A stretch of DNA of 64,000 nt from Candidatus Hydrogenedens sp. (lineage in GTDB: Bacteria > Hydrogenedentota > Hydrogenedentia > Hydrogenedentales > JAEUWI01): contig WGMK01000014.1 of NCBI GenBank assembly GCA_016125095.1, positions 124,001 through 188,000 of the forward strand, given 5' to 3'. Positions 55,411-64,000 of this stretch are shown here, piece after piece. The notes under the pieces were generated by a model, which had not been told where the DNA came from, did not search any database, and was given only the letters and a program-made list of their open reading frames with translations. The stretch's first letter is position 1; each line of letters starts with the position of its first letter. The translations under genes and the position numbers were made by a program.

Positions 55411-56412
55411 TCAGGCTCCTGCAGTGGCGGCACGCCGGCCGCGGGCCACCGAGGCCAGAATGCGGCGCGGCGGCGTAAAGGGGTTGCGCGAATGCATCGC
55501 GAGGTGATTGTCGACCAGCAGCACGTCGCCCTTAATCCAGGGCACGGCGACCTTGGTGCTTTCCATGAACCCGGCAATGCCCATCATCGCGTCGTGGTCT
55601 ACGGGGCTGCCGTCGCCCAGCACAATCGCCTTGGAGGGGTCGTTCCGCGAATCGACCCAGCCCAGGTACGCTGCGACCATCGCGTTAAAGAAGGTTTTCT
55701 TGCCCGTGCGCGGCTCCATCTTGACGGCGGGCAGCACGGCGGTGATGGTTTTCAGGTTGCCATTATCCAGCCATTCCCAGCTGGTGCCCTGCTCAAGCAT
55801 GCGGGTCTCGGCGCCCTCGCGGGTGTCGGTCTGATAGGTGGATTTCCAGCTGCGGCCGATGGCCGACGAGGGGTCGTCTTCCTCGGGCAGGATGCGAACA
55901 TACCGCACTCCCAGTTCCTCGACGCGAGCCATGAACTCCGGATAGGTCTCCGAAGCGTACCGATACACCTCGTGGGAAAGGATGATCGGGGTCTCGCCGC
56001 CGTCTGCCGCCGGGACATCGCAGCAGAAGACGAGATACATCGGCGGGTTCGGCACCTGCGCCATCTCGTGATGGAACGGAATCGGCTCGGAAGGCGGGGC
56101 CTCGTTCGCCGTGAGCACCTTGTCGCCGGCCACCTTATTGCGCACGGCCGCGCCGCCGATGTACGGCATGTTTTCCAGGTCCAGCGATTCCACCACGGCG
56201 GCGAAGTCCTCGGGGGTATTCACGGCGTAGCCCCGGAAGAGTATCGCGCCGTGTTCCTGCACGTGCTCGAAAACGGTGTCGCGGTGCTCCTGTATCCACG
56301 CGCACAGGGAATCTGTTGAAGTTTCCCCGGCGGCGGCCGCCCAAACCAGCGGAAAGGCCTTTCCATCCACCGTGCTCTGCTCTGGAATCTCTATCGAATG
56401 CGGCGAAGCCAT
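55411..56412 (-). CDS. TauD/SyrP-like Fe(II)/2-oxoglutarate dioxygenase
   Basis: 333 aa from ATG 56412, with AAGGAAC eight bases upstream; longer in-frame starts lie outside the conserved region. A cupin-fold oxygenase of the TauD group. The iron-binding set is His114 and Glu116 (HHE, where most have HxD) and a distal His in DNHLAMHSRNPF, followed by Arg for 2-oxoglutarate. The SyrP-like branch, with GAILFRGYAV and GGETPIILS, includes hydroxylases acting on carrier-bound or free amino acids. First gene of the operon; it probably opens the pathway by hydroxylation. Confidence 0.9.
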   Translation of the reverse strand: MASPHSIEIPEQSTVDGKAFPLVWAAAAGETSTDSLCAWIQEHRDTVFEHVQEHGAILFRGYAVNTPEDFAAVVESLDLENMPYIGGAAVRNKVAGDKVLTANEAPPSEPIPFHHEMAQVPNPPMYLVFCCDVPAADGGETPIILSHEVYRYASETYPEFMARVEELGVRYVRILPEEDDPSSAIGRSWKSTYQTDTREGAETRMLEQGTSWEWLDNGNLKTITAVLPAVKMEPRTGKKTFFNAMVAAYLGWVDSRNDPSKAIVLGDGSPVDHDAMMGIAGFMESTKVAVPWIKGDVLLVDNHLAMHSRNPFTPPRRILASVARGRRAATAGA

Positions 56413-56499
56413 CGGGAACGTTCCTTGCAAGTTACCCAGATGCGCCCACGCGGCGCAGTTCTCGAACATAGCATGCCCATTCGCGACGCGCAAGACGGA

Positions 56500-56535
56500 A
56501 ACGAAAAAGCGCGCCGCAGGCTTGCGGCGCGCTTT
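56500..56535 (-). terminator. Rho-independent terminator for the ABM-domain gene
   Basis: Perfect 13-bp stem 56506-56518 with 56523-56535, four-base loop; on the minus strand the stem is followed by TTTTT and CGTTT. It ends the transcript from 56959 and insulates the oxygenase operon. Confidence 0.92.
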
Positions 56536-56662
56536 CAAGGCCGGCAAGGCGATGCCCCGCTCCGACCCGTCGCGTGATGACTTCCTTGTCCGCCCCTAAA
56601 TGGACCTCCGTGTCCGGGCGACGCGCTCTTACTATCGGCACATGGCGCCAGAGCTTGAGCGA

Positions 56663-56959
56663 TCAGGCGCGCATCACGCATTCGTAGTGCTCCACCATGG
56701 GGAAGGGATCGTAGAAATGGTGCAGCAGGGCCTTCCACTGCTGGTATTCGGGCGAGCCGCGGAAGCCCTCAGTGTGGTGTTCGAGCGTTTCCCACTCCAC
56801 CAGCAGCAGGTATCGGGCGGGGCGTTCGATGCAGCGCTCCAGCCGGCACGAGCGGCAGCCCGGCATCGAGGCGATAATCGGAAGCGCCTGCGCGAAGGCC
56901 GCCTCGAATTCGGCTTCGCGGCCGGGGATAACGTCCAGGGGGGCGGATTCGAGAATCAT
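56663..56959 (-). CDS. Antibiotic biosynthesis mono-oxygenase (ABM)-domain protein
   Basis: 98 aa, AGGAG before the ATG. A ferredoxin-like alpha/beta fold of the ABM family: ESAPLDVIPGREAEFEAAF, a central RCIERPARYLLLVEWETLE strand and HHTEGFRGSPEYQQWKALLH. Members oxidise polyketides, degrade haem or are of unknown role, and usually dimerise. Own terminator 128 bp downstream. Monocistronic. Confidence 0.88.
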   Translation of the reverse strand: MILESAPLDVIPGREAEFEAAFAQALPIIASMPGCRSCRLERCIERPARYLLLVEWETLEHHTEGFRGSPEYQQWKALLHHFYDPFPMVEHYECVMRA

Positions 56960-57010
56960 GCTGCTGCTCCTGCGGTTTTGGTGCTACCGATGCCATCCGC
57001 CATGCGCACC

Positions 57011-57050
57011 AAAAAGAACCGCGCCGGACTCGCGAGGAGCCCGGCGCGGT
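57011..57050 (-). terminator. Rho-independent terminator of groL
   Basis: Perfect 10-bp stem ACCGCGCCGG (57018-57027) with CCGGCGCGGT (57041-57050), 13-base loop; on the minus strand followed by TTCTTTTTGG. It lies 25 bp after the groL stop. Confidence 0.88.
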
Positions 57051-57074
57051 AAGAATCAGTCTAGCGCAAACGGC

Positions 57075-58829
<1,755 letters not shown>

Positions 58830-58920
58830 TTACAGCGGCGCGACATCGCCCGGGTGGAATCGCGAATAGCCGATGCCGGATATTCGTTGTCCCTTGGGTA
58901 CCTCAGAAGGAGATTCTTCC

Positions 58921-59493
58921 ATGCCGCAGCCCCCGTTACTCCCCGTTATCGACTGGTCCAAGGTATTTACTTCCGGTGTCGAATTCGAGGCTTGGCTCTC
59001 TCTCGCCGAGTATCCGGAACGCGCCGGGGCCATGCGGGAAGCCGCGCTGCAGCAGCCCCTCGAACCCGCCGCCGAGGCCCTGGCCGCCAGTCTGACGCGT
59101 ACGGTGCACGTCGTCGCCATTGCGGAAGACTGGTGCGGCGATGTCGTGCGGCATGTGCCGGTGCTCCAGCGCCTGGCCGCGGCGTCGGGCGGCAAGCTGC
59201 AGGTGCGCTACATCGGCCGCGCGCAGCACCTCGACCTCTTCGCGCGCTATCTCACCAACGGCGGCGAGGCGATTCCCCAGTTCATCTTCCTCAATGATCA
59301 GTTCGTCGAGTGCGGCCATTGGGGTCCCATGCCTGAATCCGGTAAGCGCCTCATCGCCCGGGGCAAAGGCGCCGGCAACGTCGGCGCCGCCCGCCAGAAG
59401 GTCAGCGCCCTCTACGCCGCCGACCCCGACAAGCGCGAGGTGGTGCAGGAACTCTGCGCGCTCATCGAAACGGCCGTGTGCATAGAACCGTAG
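58921..59493 (+). CDS. Thioredoxin-like family protein
   Basis: 190 aa from ATG 58921, AAGGAG upstream. Central thioredoxin fold of the Thioredoxin_9 group: TVHVVAIAEDWCGDVVRHVP, RYIGRAQHLDLFARYLTNGG and IPQFIFLNDQFVE. The active position reads WCGD, with a single Cys rather than CxxC, so it is unlikely to be a classic disulfide reductase. It may serve as a stress or binding protein. It is divergent from groL and converges with the DinB gene, with only a short hairpin between. Confidence 0.85.
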   Translation: MPQPPLLPVIDWSKVFTSGVEFEAWLSLAEYPERAGAMREAALQQPLEPAAEALAASLTRTVHVVAIAEDWCGDVVRHVPVLQRLAAASGGKLQVRYIGRAQHLDLFARYLTNGGEAIPQFIFLNDQFVECGHWGPMPESGKRLIARGKGAGNVGAARQKVSALYAADPDKREVVQELCALIETAVCIEP

Positions 59494-59511
59494 GGTGGGC
59501 CTCGGCCCACC
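59494..59511. terminator. Compact hairpin between convergent stop codons
   Basis: GGTGGGCC-TC-GGCCCACC occupies every base between the TAG of the thioredoxin-like gene and the TGA of the DinB gene. Eight-bp stem, no T-run. Could work as a bidirectional stop or be a small REP-type palindrome. Confidence 0.5.
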
Positions 59512-60015
59512 TCATAGACGGTCCGCTTTCGCGGCGACTTCTTCTGCAGTGAGGCCGAAGAGCGGGGGAGTGGGGACGCCGAGCACGCCGAGGGCGGTGT
59601 AGAGCTGGCCGCGGTGGTGGATTTCGTGTTCGGTCATGGCGCGCATCCATTTCCATCGCGTGATGGGGGCGTCGCCGGGCGTGATGCACTTGGCCTGCAA
59701 ATCGTCGTCGGAGAAGCCCCGCAGAATGCCAAGCGTTTCCTCGTGCATCTGGGTCAGGTAAGCGACCACCGCGTCGTAGCCCTCGGCCAGTTCGGGACCG
59801 CATCCAGCGTAGCGCGAGGGTTCGCCTTGCAGCGTCTCACCATACATCCAGCGTTCGATGGTGCCGAGATGGCGGACAATATCGCCGAGGCTCCACTTGC
59901 CGTCGGCGTAGCGCCATTCAATCCTCTCGGGCGGAATGCAGGCCACCACCTTCAGCGTACGCTGGCGTAACTTGCCGTAGTAGTCGATGAATACCGCCGC
60001 GCTGCTGATTTCCAT
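59512..60015 (-). CDS. DinB-superfamily protein
   Basis: 167 aa, GAGGAG before the ATG. A four-helix DinB/YfiT fold with three metal-site histidines: RHLGTIERW (first) and EHEIHHRGQLY (second and third). These proteins act as metal-dependent thiol transferases or hydrolases (bacillithiol or mycothiol related) or have unknown roles. Not part of an obvious operon; the PTS gene ends upstream. Confidence 0.88.
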   Translation of the reverse strand: MEISSAAVFIDYYGKLRQRTLKVVACIPPERIEWRYADGKWSLGDIVRHLGTIERWMYGETLQGEPSRYAGCGPELAEGYDAVVAYLTQMHEETLGILRGFSDDDLQAKCITPGDAPITRWKWMRAMTEHEIHHRGQLYTALGVLGVPTPPLFGLTAEEVAAKADRL

Positions 60016-60076
60016 AGCCGTCTCCTCAAAGGGTTCCGCCCATGCTTATAGCATGCGCAGGAGGAGCGGCGGTCGC

Positions 60077-60529
60077 TCAGGCGTTCAGGAGGTCGGCAAC
60101 GGCCTTGGGGCTGCGGGTGTCCATCAGCTTCTCGTAGAGCCCATCGCCCTTGCGGAGCGCGCCCATGACCTGGGCGAGCGTGCGGAGGTATTCCTTGTCC
60201 GCGCCATCGGGCGTGGCGAAGAGCACCATCACGTGTACGGGCTCGTTGTCCAGCGTGCCGTAGTCGATGCCCTTGGGGGCGATGCCGACGCCGACGATGA
60301 GGCTGGCGACGGCCTTGAGGCGCACGTGGGGAATGGCCACGCCGCCGCCGATGCCGGTGCTCATCACCGACTCGCGCTCGAACACGGCGCGTTCGAAGGC
60401 GCCTGCGTCGGTGATGGCCGGATGCTTGGCCATCACGCCGATCAACTGCTCGAGGGCGTCGTGCTTGGAAGTACCGCCCTTGACGATCGTCACGAGGGCC
60501 GGGTCGATGTCGAATCCGAATACGCTCAT
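60077..60529 (-). CDS. PTS EIIA-type protein (PtsN-like)
   Basis: 150 aa from ATG 60529, 25 bp after dapL. Fructose/nitrogen IIA domain with phosphorylated His68 in GGGVAIPHVR. It starts directly with the IIA domain and has no IIB or IIC partner, so it is probably a regulator (PtsN/EIIA-Ntr) rather than a sugar transporter. Phosphate would come from EI-Ntr and NPr, encoded elsewhere. Confidence 0.9.
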   Translation of the reverse strand: MSVFGFDIDPALVTIVKGGTSKHDALEQLIGVMAKHPAITDAGAFERAVFERESVMSTGIGGGVAIPHVRLKAVASLIVGVGIAPKGIDYGTLDNEPVHVMVLFATPDGADKEYLRTLAQVMGALRKGDGLYEKLMDTRSPKAVADLLNA

Positions 60530-60554
60530 GGTCCGCTTACCGCCTTCAATCCGC

Positions 60555-61733
60555 CTACGCGAATTCCATCTTGGGGAGATTATCGCGCATGCGCTGCAGG
60601 GCTTCATCCAGCCGCGCCTCGCCGATGGTGAGCGAGAAGCGCACATAGCCCTCGCCGTTCTTGCCGTAGGCCGCGCCGGGGGCGATGACCACGGCACACT
60701 TTTCCAGCATGAAGTCGCAGAATTCCGCGCTGGTGAATCCCTTGGGCACGGGCACCCAGAGGTAGAACGCGCCCTTCGGCGGCTCGTTCTTCCAGCCGAG
60801 TTCCTTGAGCGTGGCGATTACCTTGTCGCGGCGGCGGCCGTAGAGCTCGAGCATCCGGTCGATGTCCGCGTCGCACTCGTCCAGCGCGGTGATGCCCGCG
60901 TACTGCACGGCGTTGAACACGCCCGAGTCGGTGTTGGCCTTGCTCGTGGCGATGGCTTTGACGATGTCCGGGTTGCCGCTGGCCATGCCGATGCGCCAGC
61001 CCGTCATGTTGTAGGGTTTGGACAGGGAGTTCAGCTCGACGCCCACTTCCTTCGCGCCGGGGGCGTTGAGGAAGCTGAGGCGCTCCACGCCGAACACGAC
61101 CTCGCTGTAGGGGTTGTCGTAGCAGAGGACGATGTCGTTCTCGCGAGCGAAGGCGACGAGGTCGTTCAGGAAGGCCCGCGTGGCCACGGCGCCGATCGGG
61201 TTGTTCGGATAGTTCAGGAACATGGCCGTGGCCTTCTTCGCCACGTCCGAGGGAATCGAGCCGAAGTCGACCAGGTAATCGTTCTCTTCCTTCAGCGGCA
61301 CGTCGTACGGCGTGGCATCGACGAACCAGATGCCAGGGCGGTAGCCCGGATAGCCGGGGTCGGTCACCAGCACGGTGTCGCCCGGATTCACCACCGCCAT
61401 CGCGAAATGGTGGCAGCCTTCCTTCGAGCCGATGAGCGCGCAGATTTCATTCGCGGCGTTCAGGTCCACGTCGTAGCGGCGCTTGTACCAGCGGGCCACG
61501 GCCTCGCGGAACGACAGCATGCCCCATTCCTCGTCGGTGGGGTAGCGGTGGTTCTCGGGGTCCTGCGCGGCCGCGCAGAGCGCGTCGATAACGGGCTGCG
61601 GCGTCGGGTCCACCGGATCGCCGATGGCCAGGCTGATCACGTCCACGCCCCGCTTCTTCGCGTCGTTGATCTTGTTCCGCAGCGTCATGAACAAATACGG
61701 CGGGATCTTTTTCAAACGGTCGGCGGTCTGCAT
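60555..61733 (-). CDS. dapL: LL-diaminopimelate aminotransferase
   Basis: 392 aa from ATG 61733 (AAAGGA upstream). A class I/II PLP enzyme that makes LL-diaminopimelate directly from tetrahydrodipicolinate. The opening QTADRLKKIPPYLFMTL and ISLAIGDPVDPTP are characteristic of DapL; NYPNNPIG holds the PLP-contacting Asn; Lys239 in SLSKPYNMTGWRIG binds PLP. With dapB at 36725 it supports the aminotransferase route to meso-diaminopimelate. Another aminotransferase specificity is possible but less likely. Confidence 0.9.
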   Translation of the reverse strand: MQTADRLKKIPPYLFMTLRNKINDAKKRGVDVISLAIGDPVDPTPQPVIDALCAAAQDPENHRYPTDEEWGMLSFREAVARWYKRRYDVDLNAANEICALIGSKEGCHHFAMAVVNPGDTVLVTDPGYPGYRPGIWFVDATPYDVPLKEENDYLVDFGSIPSDVAKKATAMFLNYPNNPIGAVATRAFLNDLVAFARENDIVLCYDNPYSEVVFGVERLSFLNAPGAKEVGVELNSLSKPYNMTGWRIGMASGNPDIVKAIATSKANTDSGVFNAVQYAGITALDECDADIDRMLELYGRRRDKVIATLKELGWKNEPPKGAFYLWVPVPKGFTSAEFCDFMLEKCAVVIAPGAAYGKNGEGYVRFSLTIGEARLDEALQRMRDNLPKMEFA

Positions 61734-61901
61734 GGGGTCTCGTCCTTTAGGCATGATGATACAGCAAAGCGGCGCGCGGCATCCCCGGATTCCCTCTCGC
61801 AGGCCGCGCGCCAAAGCGGCAGATCTTACACCGGAGCCGGCGGGGATTCAAGGATACGACGGCCTCGCGCGGGGTCTAGGCCGCCCGGGGCGCACGGCAG
61901 A

Positions 61902-61931
61902 TTGACTCGCGCTGCGGCTGTTTGCTACACT
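61902..61931 (+). promoter_or_regulatory. Promoter of the rplJ-rplL operon
   Basis: TTGACT (61902-61907), 18-bp spacer, TACACT (61926-61931), with TGC before it giving an extended -10 (TGnTACACT). A strong housekeeping promoter feeding the L10 leader. Confidence 0.75.
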
Positions 61932-61944
61932 TCCGCCTCGTTGT

Positions 61945-62060
61945 GTACAGCGCAATCCTGTTGCGTCGTAGAAAGCCGGTGGCCTTCGGGCCTTAATCTT
62001 GCCTGCCGAGACCATGGGATACCTGCCTGGCCCGCGCGCTTAGCGCGGCCGTTTAAAAGG
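61945..62060 (+). ncRNA. Ribosomal protein L10 leader
   Basis: The stretch near 61974-62012 (AGCCGGTGGCC, TTCG, GGCC, CTTAATCTTGCCTGCCGAG) matches the conserved core of the L10 leader RNA, which binds the L10-(L12)4 complex for autoregulation. Two further hairpins follow: GGCC-TTCG-GGCC at 61981-61992 and a GCGC/GCGC stem around 62029-62050. Boundaries are approximate. Confidence 0.75.
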
Positions 62061-62067
62061 TGTGTAT

Positions 62068-62110
62068 CTGTCCCGTGTCGCCCGGAAGGCCGACACGGGA
62101 CAGTTTTTTT
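62068..62110 (+). terminator. Attenuator-like terminator in the rplJ leader
   Basis: Perfect 13-bp stem CTGTCCCGTGTCG (62068-62080) with 62091-62103, ten-base loop, then seven T (62104-62110). It lies between the L10 leader and the rplJ start, 27 bp away, so L10-controlled attenuation is likely. Confidence 0.92.
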
Positions 62111-62137
62111 GTCTCATCCGAGAGGAGGTGAACGCAC

Positions 62138-62668
62138 TTGCCAACCGCAGAAAAAATCGCGACCGTAGCCGAGATCAAGGCGCGGCTCGAAGAGAGCGAA
62201 ATCGCTATCGCCACGCAGTATGTGGGCATCAACGTGGAAAACGTCACGGCGCTCCGCAAGAAGCTGCGCGAAGCCGGCTGCGAGTACAAGGTGTACAAAA
62301 ACAACCTGACCCGCCTGGCGCTCCGCGAGCTCGACCTGGAAGGCGCCGCCGACTACATGGAGGGGCCGACCGCCTGGGCCTTCTCGAAGGACCCGGTAGC
62401 CCCCGCCAAGGTGCTGAAGGAATTCGCCGAGACCGTGAAGTTCGTCAACGTGCGCGGCGGCGTGCTGAGCGGCAGCGTGGTAAGCGACGCGCAGGTGAAG
62501 GCTCTGGCCGACCTGCCCTCGCGCGAACAGCTGCTCGCGCAGGTGGTGGGAACCATCGCAGCGCCGCTGCAGAACCTGCTCGGCGCCCTCAATGGCGTGC
62601 CGCGCAACCTGGTCAACGTTATCGACCAGATCCGCAAGCAGAAGGAAGAGGGCGGCGCCGCGGCCTAG
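62138..62668 (+). CDS. rplJ: 50S ribosomal protein L10
   Basis: 176 aa, start TTG 62138 with GAGGAGGTG upstream; the rare start may help keep expression tunable. L10 binds 23S rRNA and anchors L7/L12 dimers through its C-terminal helix (LLGALNGVPRNLVNVIDQIRKQKEE). The N-terminus EKIATVAEIKARLEESEIAIATQYVGI and KNNLTRLAL are typical. It is not preceded by rplK-rplA; the upstream gene is dapL on the other strand. rplL follows 69 bp later. Confidence 0.97.
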   Translation: MPTAEKIATVAEIKARLEESEIAIATQYVGINVENVTALRKKLREAGCEYKVYKNNLTRLALRELDLEGAADYMEGPTAWAFSKDPVAPAKVLKEFAETVKFVNVRGGVLSGSVVSDAQVKALADLPSREQLLAQVVGTIAAPLQNLLGALNGVPRNLVNVIDQIRKQKEEGGAAA

Positions 62669-62737
62669 GGCCCGGTCCGTATGCTTTAGAACACCCCCGG
62701 GATTCGAACCCGAGACCGAAACAAAGGAAATGGAACA

Positions 62738-63133
62738 ATGTCCGACAAGCTGAATGGAATTATCGATAGCATCGCCGAACTGTCGGTGCTGGAACTGAGT
62801 GAACTGGTGAAGGCCCTCGAGGACAAGTTCGGCGTGACCGCTGCTGCCCCGATGGCCATGGGCATGATGCCGATGATGGGCGCTGGCGCCGGCGCGGCGG
62901 CCGAAGAAGCCGGCCCGACCGCTTTCGACGTGATCCTGAAGGACCACGGTTCGCAGAAGATCCAGGTCATCAAGGTCGTGAAGGAAAGCGCCGGCCTGGG
63001 CCTGAAGGAAGCCAAGGCGCTCGTCGACTCACTGCCGGCCGCCGTGAAGGAAGGCGTCACGGAAGCCGAAGCCAACACGCTCAAGGAAGCCCTCGAGAGC
63101 GCCGGCGCGGTGGTCGAGCTCAAGGGCGTTTAA
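62738..63133 (+). CDS. rplL: 50S ribosomal protein L7/L12
   Basis: 131 aa, AAAGGAAA before the ATG. N-terminal dimerisation helices ([20 protein letters not shown]), a flexible Ala/Gly/Met hinge, and the C-terminal domain that recruits elongation factors ([35 protein letters not shown]). The hinge [14 protein letters not shown] is unusually methionine-rich. Ended by a strong terminator; rpoB does not follow. Confidence 0.98.
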   Translation: MSDKLNGIIDSIAELSVLELSELVKALEDKFGVTAAAPMAMGMMPMMGAGAGAAAEEAGPTAFDVILKDHGSQKIQVIKVVKESAGLGLKEAKALVDSLPAAVKEGVTEAEANTLKEALESAGAVVELKGV

Positions 63134-63162
63134 GTCCTTACCGCATCGCGATTCGTATTCAG

Positions 63163-63192
63163 CCGCCCGGGCCTGCGCCCGGGCGGTTTTTT
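63163..63192 (+). terminator. Rho-independent terminator after rplL
   Basis: Perfect 10-bp GC stem CCGCCCGGGC (63163-63172) with GCCCGGGCGG (63177-63186), CTGC loop, then six T. Separates the ribosomal operon from the heparinase-like gene. Confidence 0.95.
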
Positions 63193-63276
63193 GTTTATCG
63201 CCGCCACGGCTTGACCCCGCGCCCCTCCGCCGACAGAATGGGTCCGGGCATCCCGATTCGCCGGAAGGAGGTATCC

Positions 63277-64000
63277 ATGTTCCGATTCGCAGCTGTTGTG
63301 CCGCTGCTCCTGACCCTATTGACCGCCGCGTGCGCAGGCGCCGAGGGGAACGAAGCGCTCGAAGCGCGGCCGGCGCAGCCGATTCCGGCGCATCCCCGGC
63401 TGCTGCTGGGCGAAGGCGGCTTTGGCGCGGTGCAGGCGAAGCTGGACGCCGACCCCGCGCTACAGGCCGTGTGGGAGTTCATTCGCAAAGAGGCCGACGC
63501 CGTGCTCGACGCGGCGCCGGTGGAGCGCATCAAGACCGGCAAGCGGCTGCTGAGCGTTTCGCGCACCTGCCTGCAGCGGGTGGGCTACCTGGCGCTGGCG
63601 CACGGCCTGACCGGCAACGAGGCCTACGCCCGCCGTGCTGAGCAGGAGATGCTGGCTGCGTCGGCCTTTGAGGACTGGAACCCCAGCCACTTTCTCGATG
63701 TGGCCGAAATGACGGCCGCGCTGGGCATCGGCTACGACTGGCTGTACGATGCCCTGACGCCCGGGGCGCGCGATACCATCCGGGCGGCCATCCTGTCGAA
63801 GGGACTCGAGACTTCTTTTCCCGGCGGCGGCTGGGTGCGTACCGACAACAACTGGAACCAGGTCTGCCACGGCGGCCTGGTGCTGGGCGCGCTGGCCGTG
63901 ATGGAAGACGCGCCGGAGATCGCGAAGCAGACCATCGAGCGCGCCATCGAGTACGTGCCGATTGCCATGAAGGAATACGAGCCCGACGGCGTGTATCCCG
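63277..64000 (+). CDS. Exported heparinase-like protein, N-terminal part
   Basis: At least 241 residues, open to the window end. AAGGAGG lies six bases before the ATG. Sec signal at about 1-22 (FRFAAVVPLLLTLLTAACAGA; the LTAAC is a poor lipobox, so release is more likely than lipid anchoring). HPRLLLGEGGFGAVQAKLDA, RVGYLALAHGLTGNEAYARR and GIGYDWLYDALTPGARDTI match the alpha/alpha toroid of heparinase II/III-like and DUF4962 polysaccharide lyases. NWNQVCHGG carries likely substrate-binding Asn/His. Probably degrades uronic-acid polysaccharides outside the cytoplasm. Confidence 0.85.
   Translation, partial: MFRFAAVVPLLLTLLTAACAGAEGNEALEARPAQPIPAHPRLLLGEGGFGAVQAKLDADPALQAVWEFIRKEADAVLDAAPVERIKTGKRLLSVSRTCLQRVGYLALAHGLTGNEAYARRAEQEMLAASAFEDWNPSHFLDVAEMTAALGIGYDWLYDALTPGARDTIRAAILSKGLETSFPGGGWVRTDNNWNQVCHGGLVLGALAVMEDAPEIAKQTIERAIEYVPIAMKEYEPDGVYP

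Noticed and set aside
62688..62712. A tRNA T-arm-like sequence (minus strand GGGTTCGAATCCC) between rplJ and rplL
   Set aside because: No acceptor stem, anticodon arm or CCA-side pairing could be found around it; the resemblance comes from a short palindrome around TTCGAA.

Overview
High-GC chromosomal DNA from a diderm bacterium. The gene set suggests an uncultured lineage related to, or sharing genes with, the Planctomycetes-Verrucomicrobia-Lentisphaerae group or Hydrogenedentota. The evidence is a DUF1501 gene paired with a PSCyt1/DUF1549/DUF1553 cytochrome gene, two MocA-type oxidoreductases (one with a Tat leader), a lipoprotein alpha-2-macroglobulin beside penicillin-binding protein 1C, and the DapL route to diaminopimelate. 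The phylum is an inference; no rRNA or tRNA gene is present. I found no insertion sequence, prophage or CRISPR array. The most mobile-looking DNA is a palindromic element at about 46.05-46.36 kb.

Layout. 0-2 kb: minus-strand run of a small helical protein, a minimal nucleotidyltransferase, a START-like secreted protein and a LolD-type ABC ATPase with the first codons of its permease. 2.2-4.4 kb: radical SAM/SPASM protein, Dps, small membrane protein. 4.5-9.7 kb: a fused shikimate kinase-chorismate synthase and two exported proteins. 10-15 kb: ECF sigma/anti-sigma pair, argH, a REC-GAF-HD-GYP regulator. 15-20 kb: DUF1501/PSCyt1 pair. 20.3-25 kb: divergent metF and metH, the one-carbon/methionine module. 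25-28 kb: Tat-exported oxidoreductase, tpx, PhnB-like and SRPBCC proteins. 28-36.3 kb: alpha-2-macroglobulin and pbpC, translationally coupled. 36.4-37.5 kb: FlgM-like protein and dapB. 37.6-44.5 kb: five overlapping genes for surface glycan assembly (two GT-C-like membrane proteins, a flippase, a methyltransferase, a GT2). 44.7-46 kb: cytochrome P450, then the palindromic element. 46.4-51.4 kb: four-gene GldA/GldF/GldG/DUF4340 ABC system. 51.9-56.4 kb: small zinc-ribbon protein, then an operon of Fe(II)/2-oxoglutarate oxygenase, aldo-keto reductase, MocA oxidoreductase and MFS transporter. 57-61.7 kb: solitary groL under a perfect CIRCE operator, thioredoxin-like and DinB proteins, PtsN-like IIA, dapL. 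61.9-63.2 kb: rplJ-rplL with promoter, L10 leader, attenuator and final terminator. 63.3 kb to the end: a heparinase-like exported protein, cut by the window edge.

Operons are tight, with frequent ATGA, GTGA or TTGA overlaps. Intrinsic terminators are clear at 7.3, 9.75, 56.5, 57.0, 62.1 and 63.2 kb. Many long open frames antisense to real genes are GC-driven shadows and were left out. The most unusual items are the AroK-AroC fusion, the mirror-image repeat element, the small protein/nucleotidyltransferase pair, the duplicated beta-sandwich modules inside the PSCyt1 protein, and the four-gene oxygenase operon.
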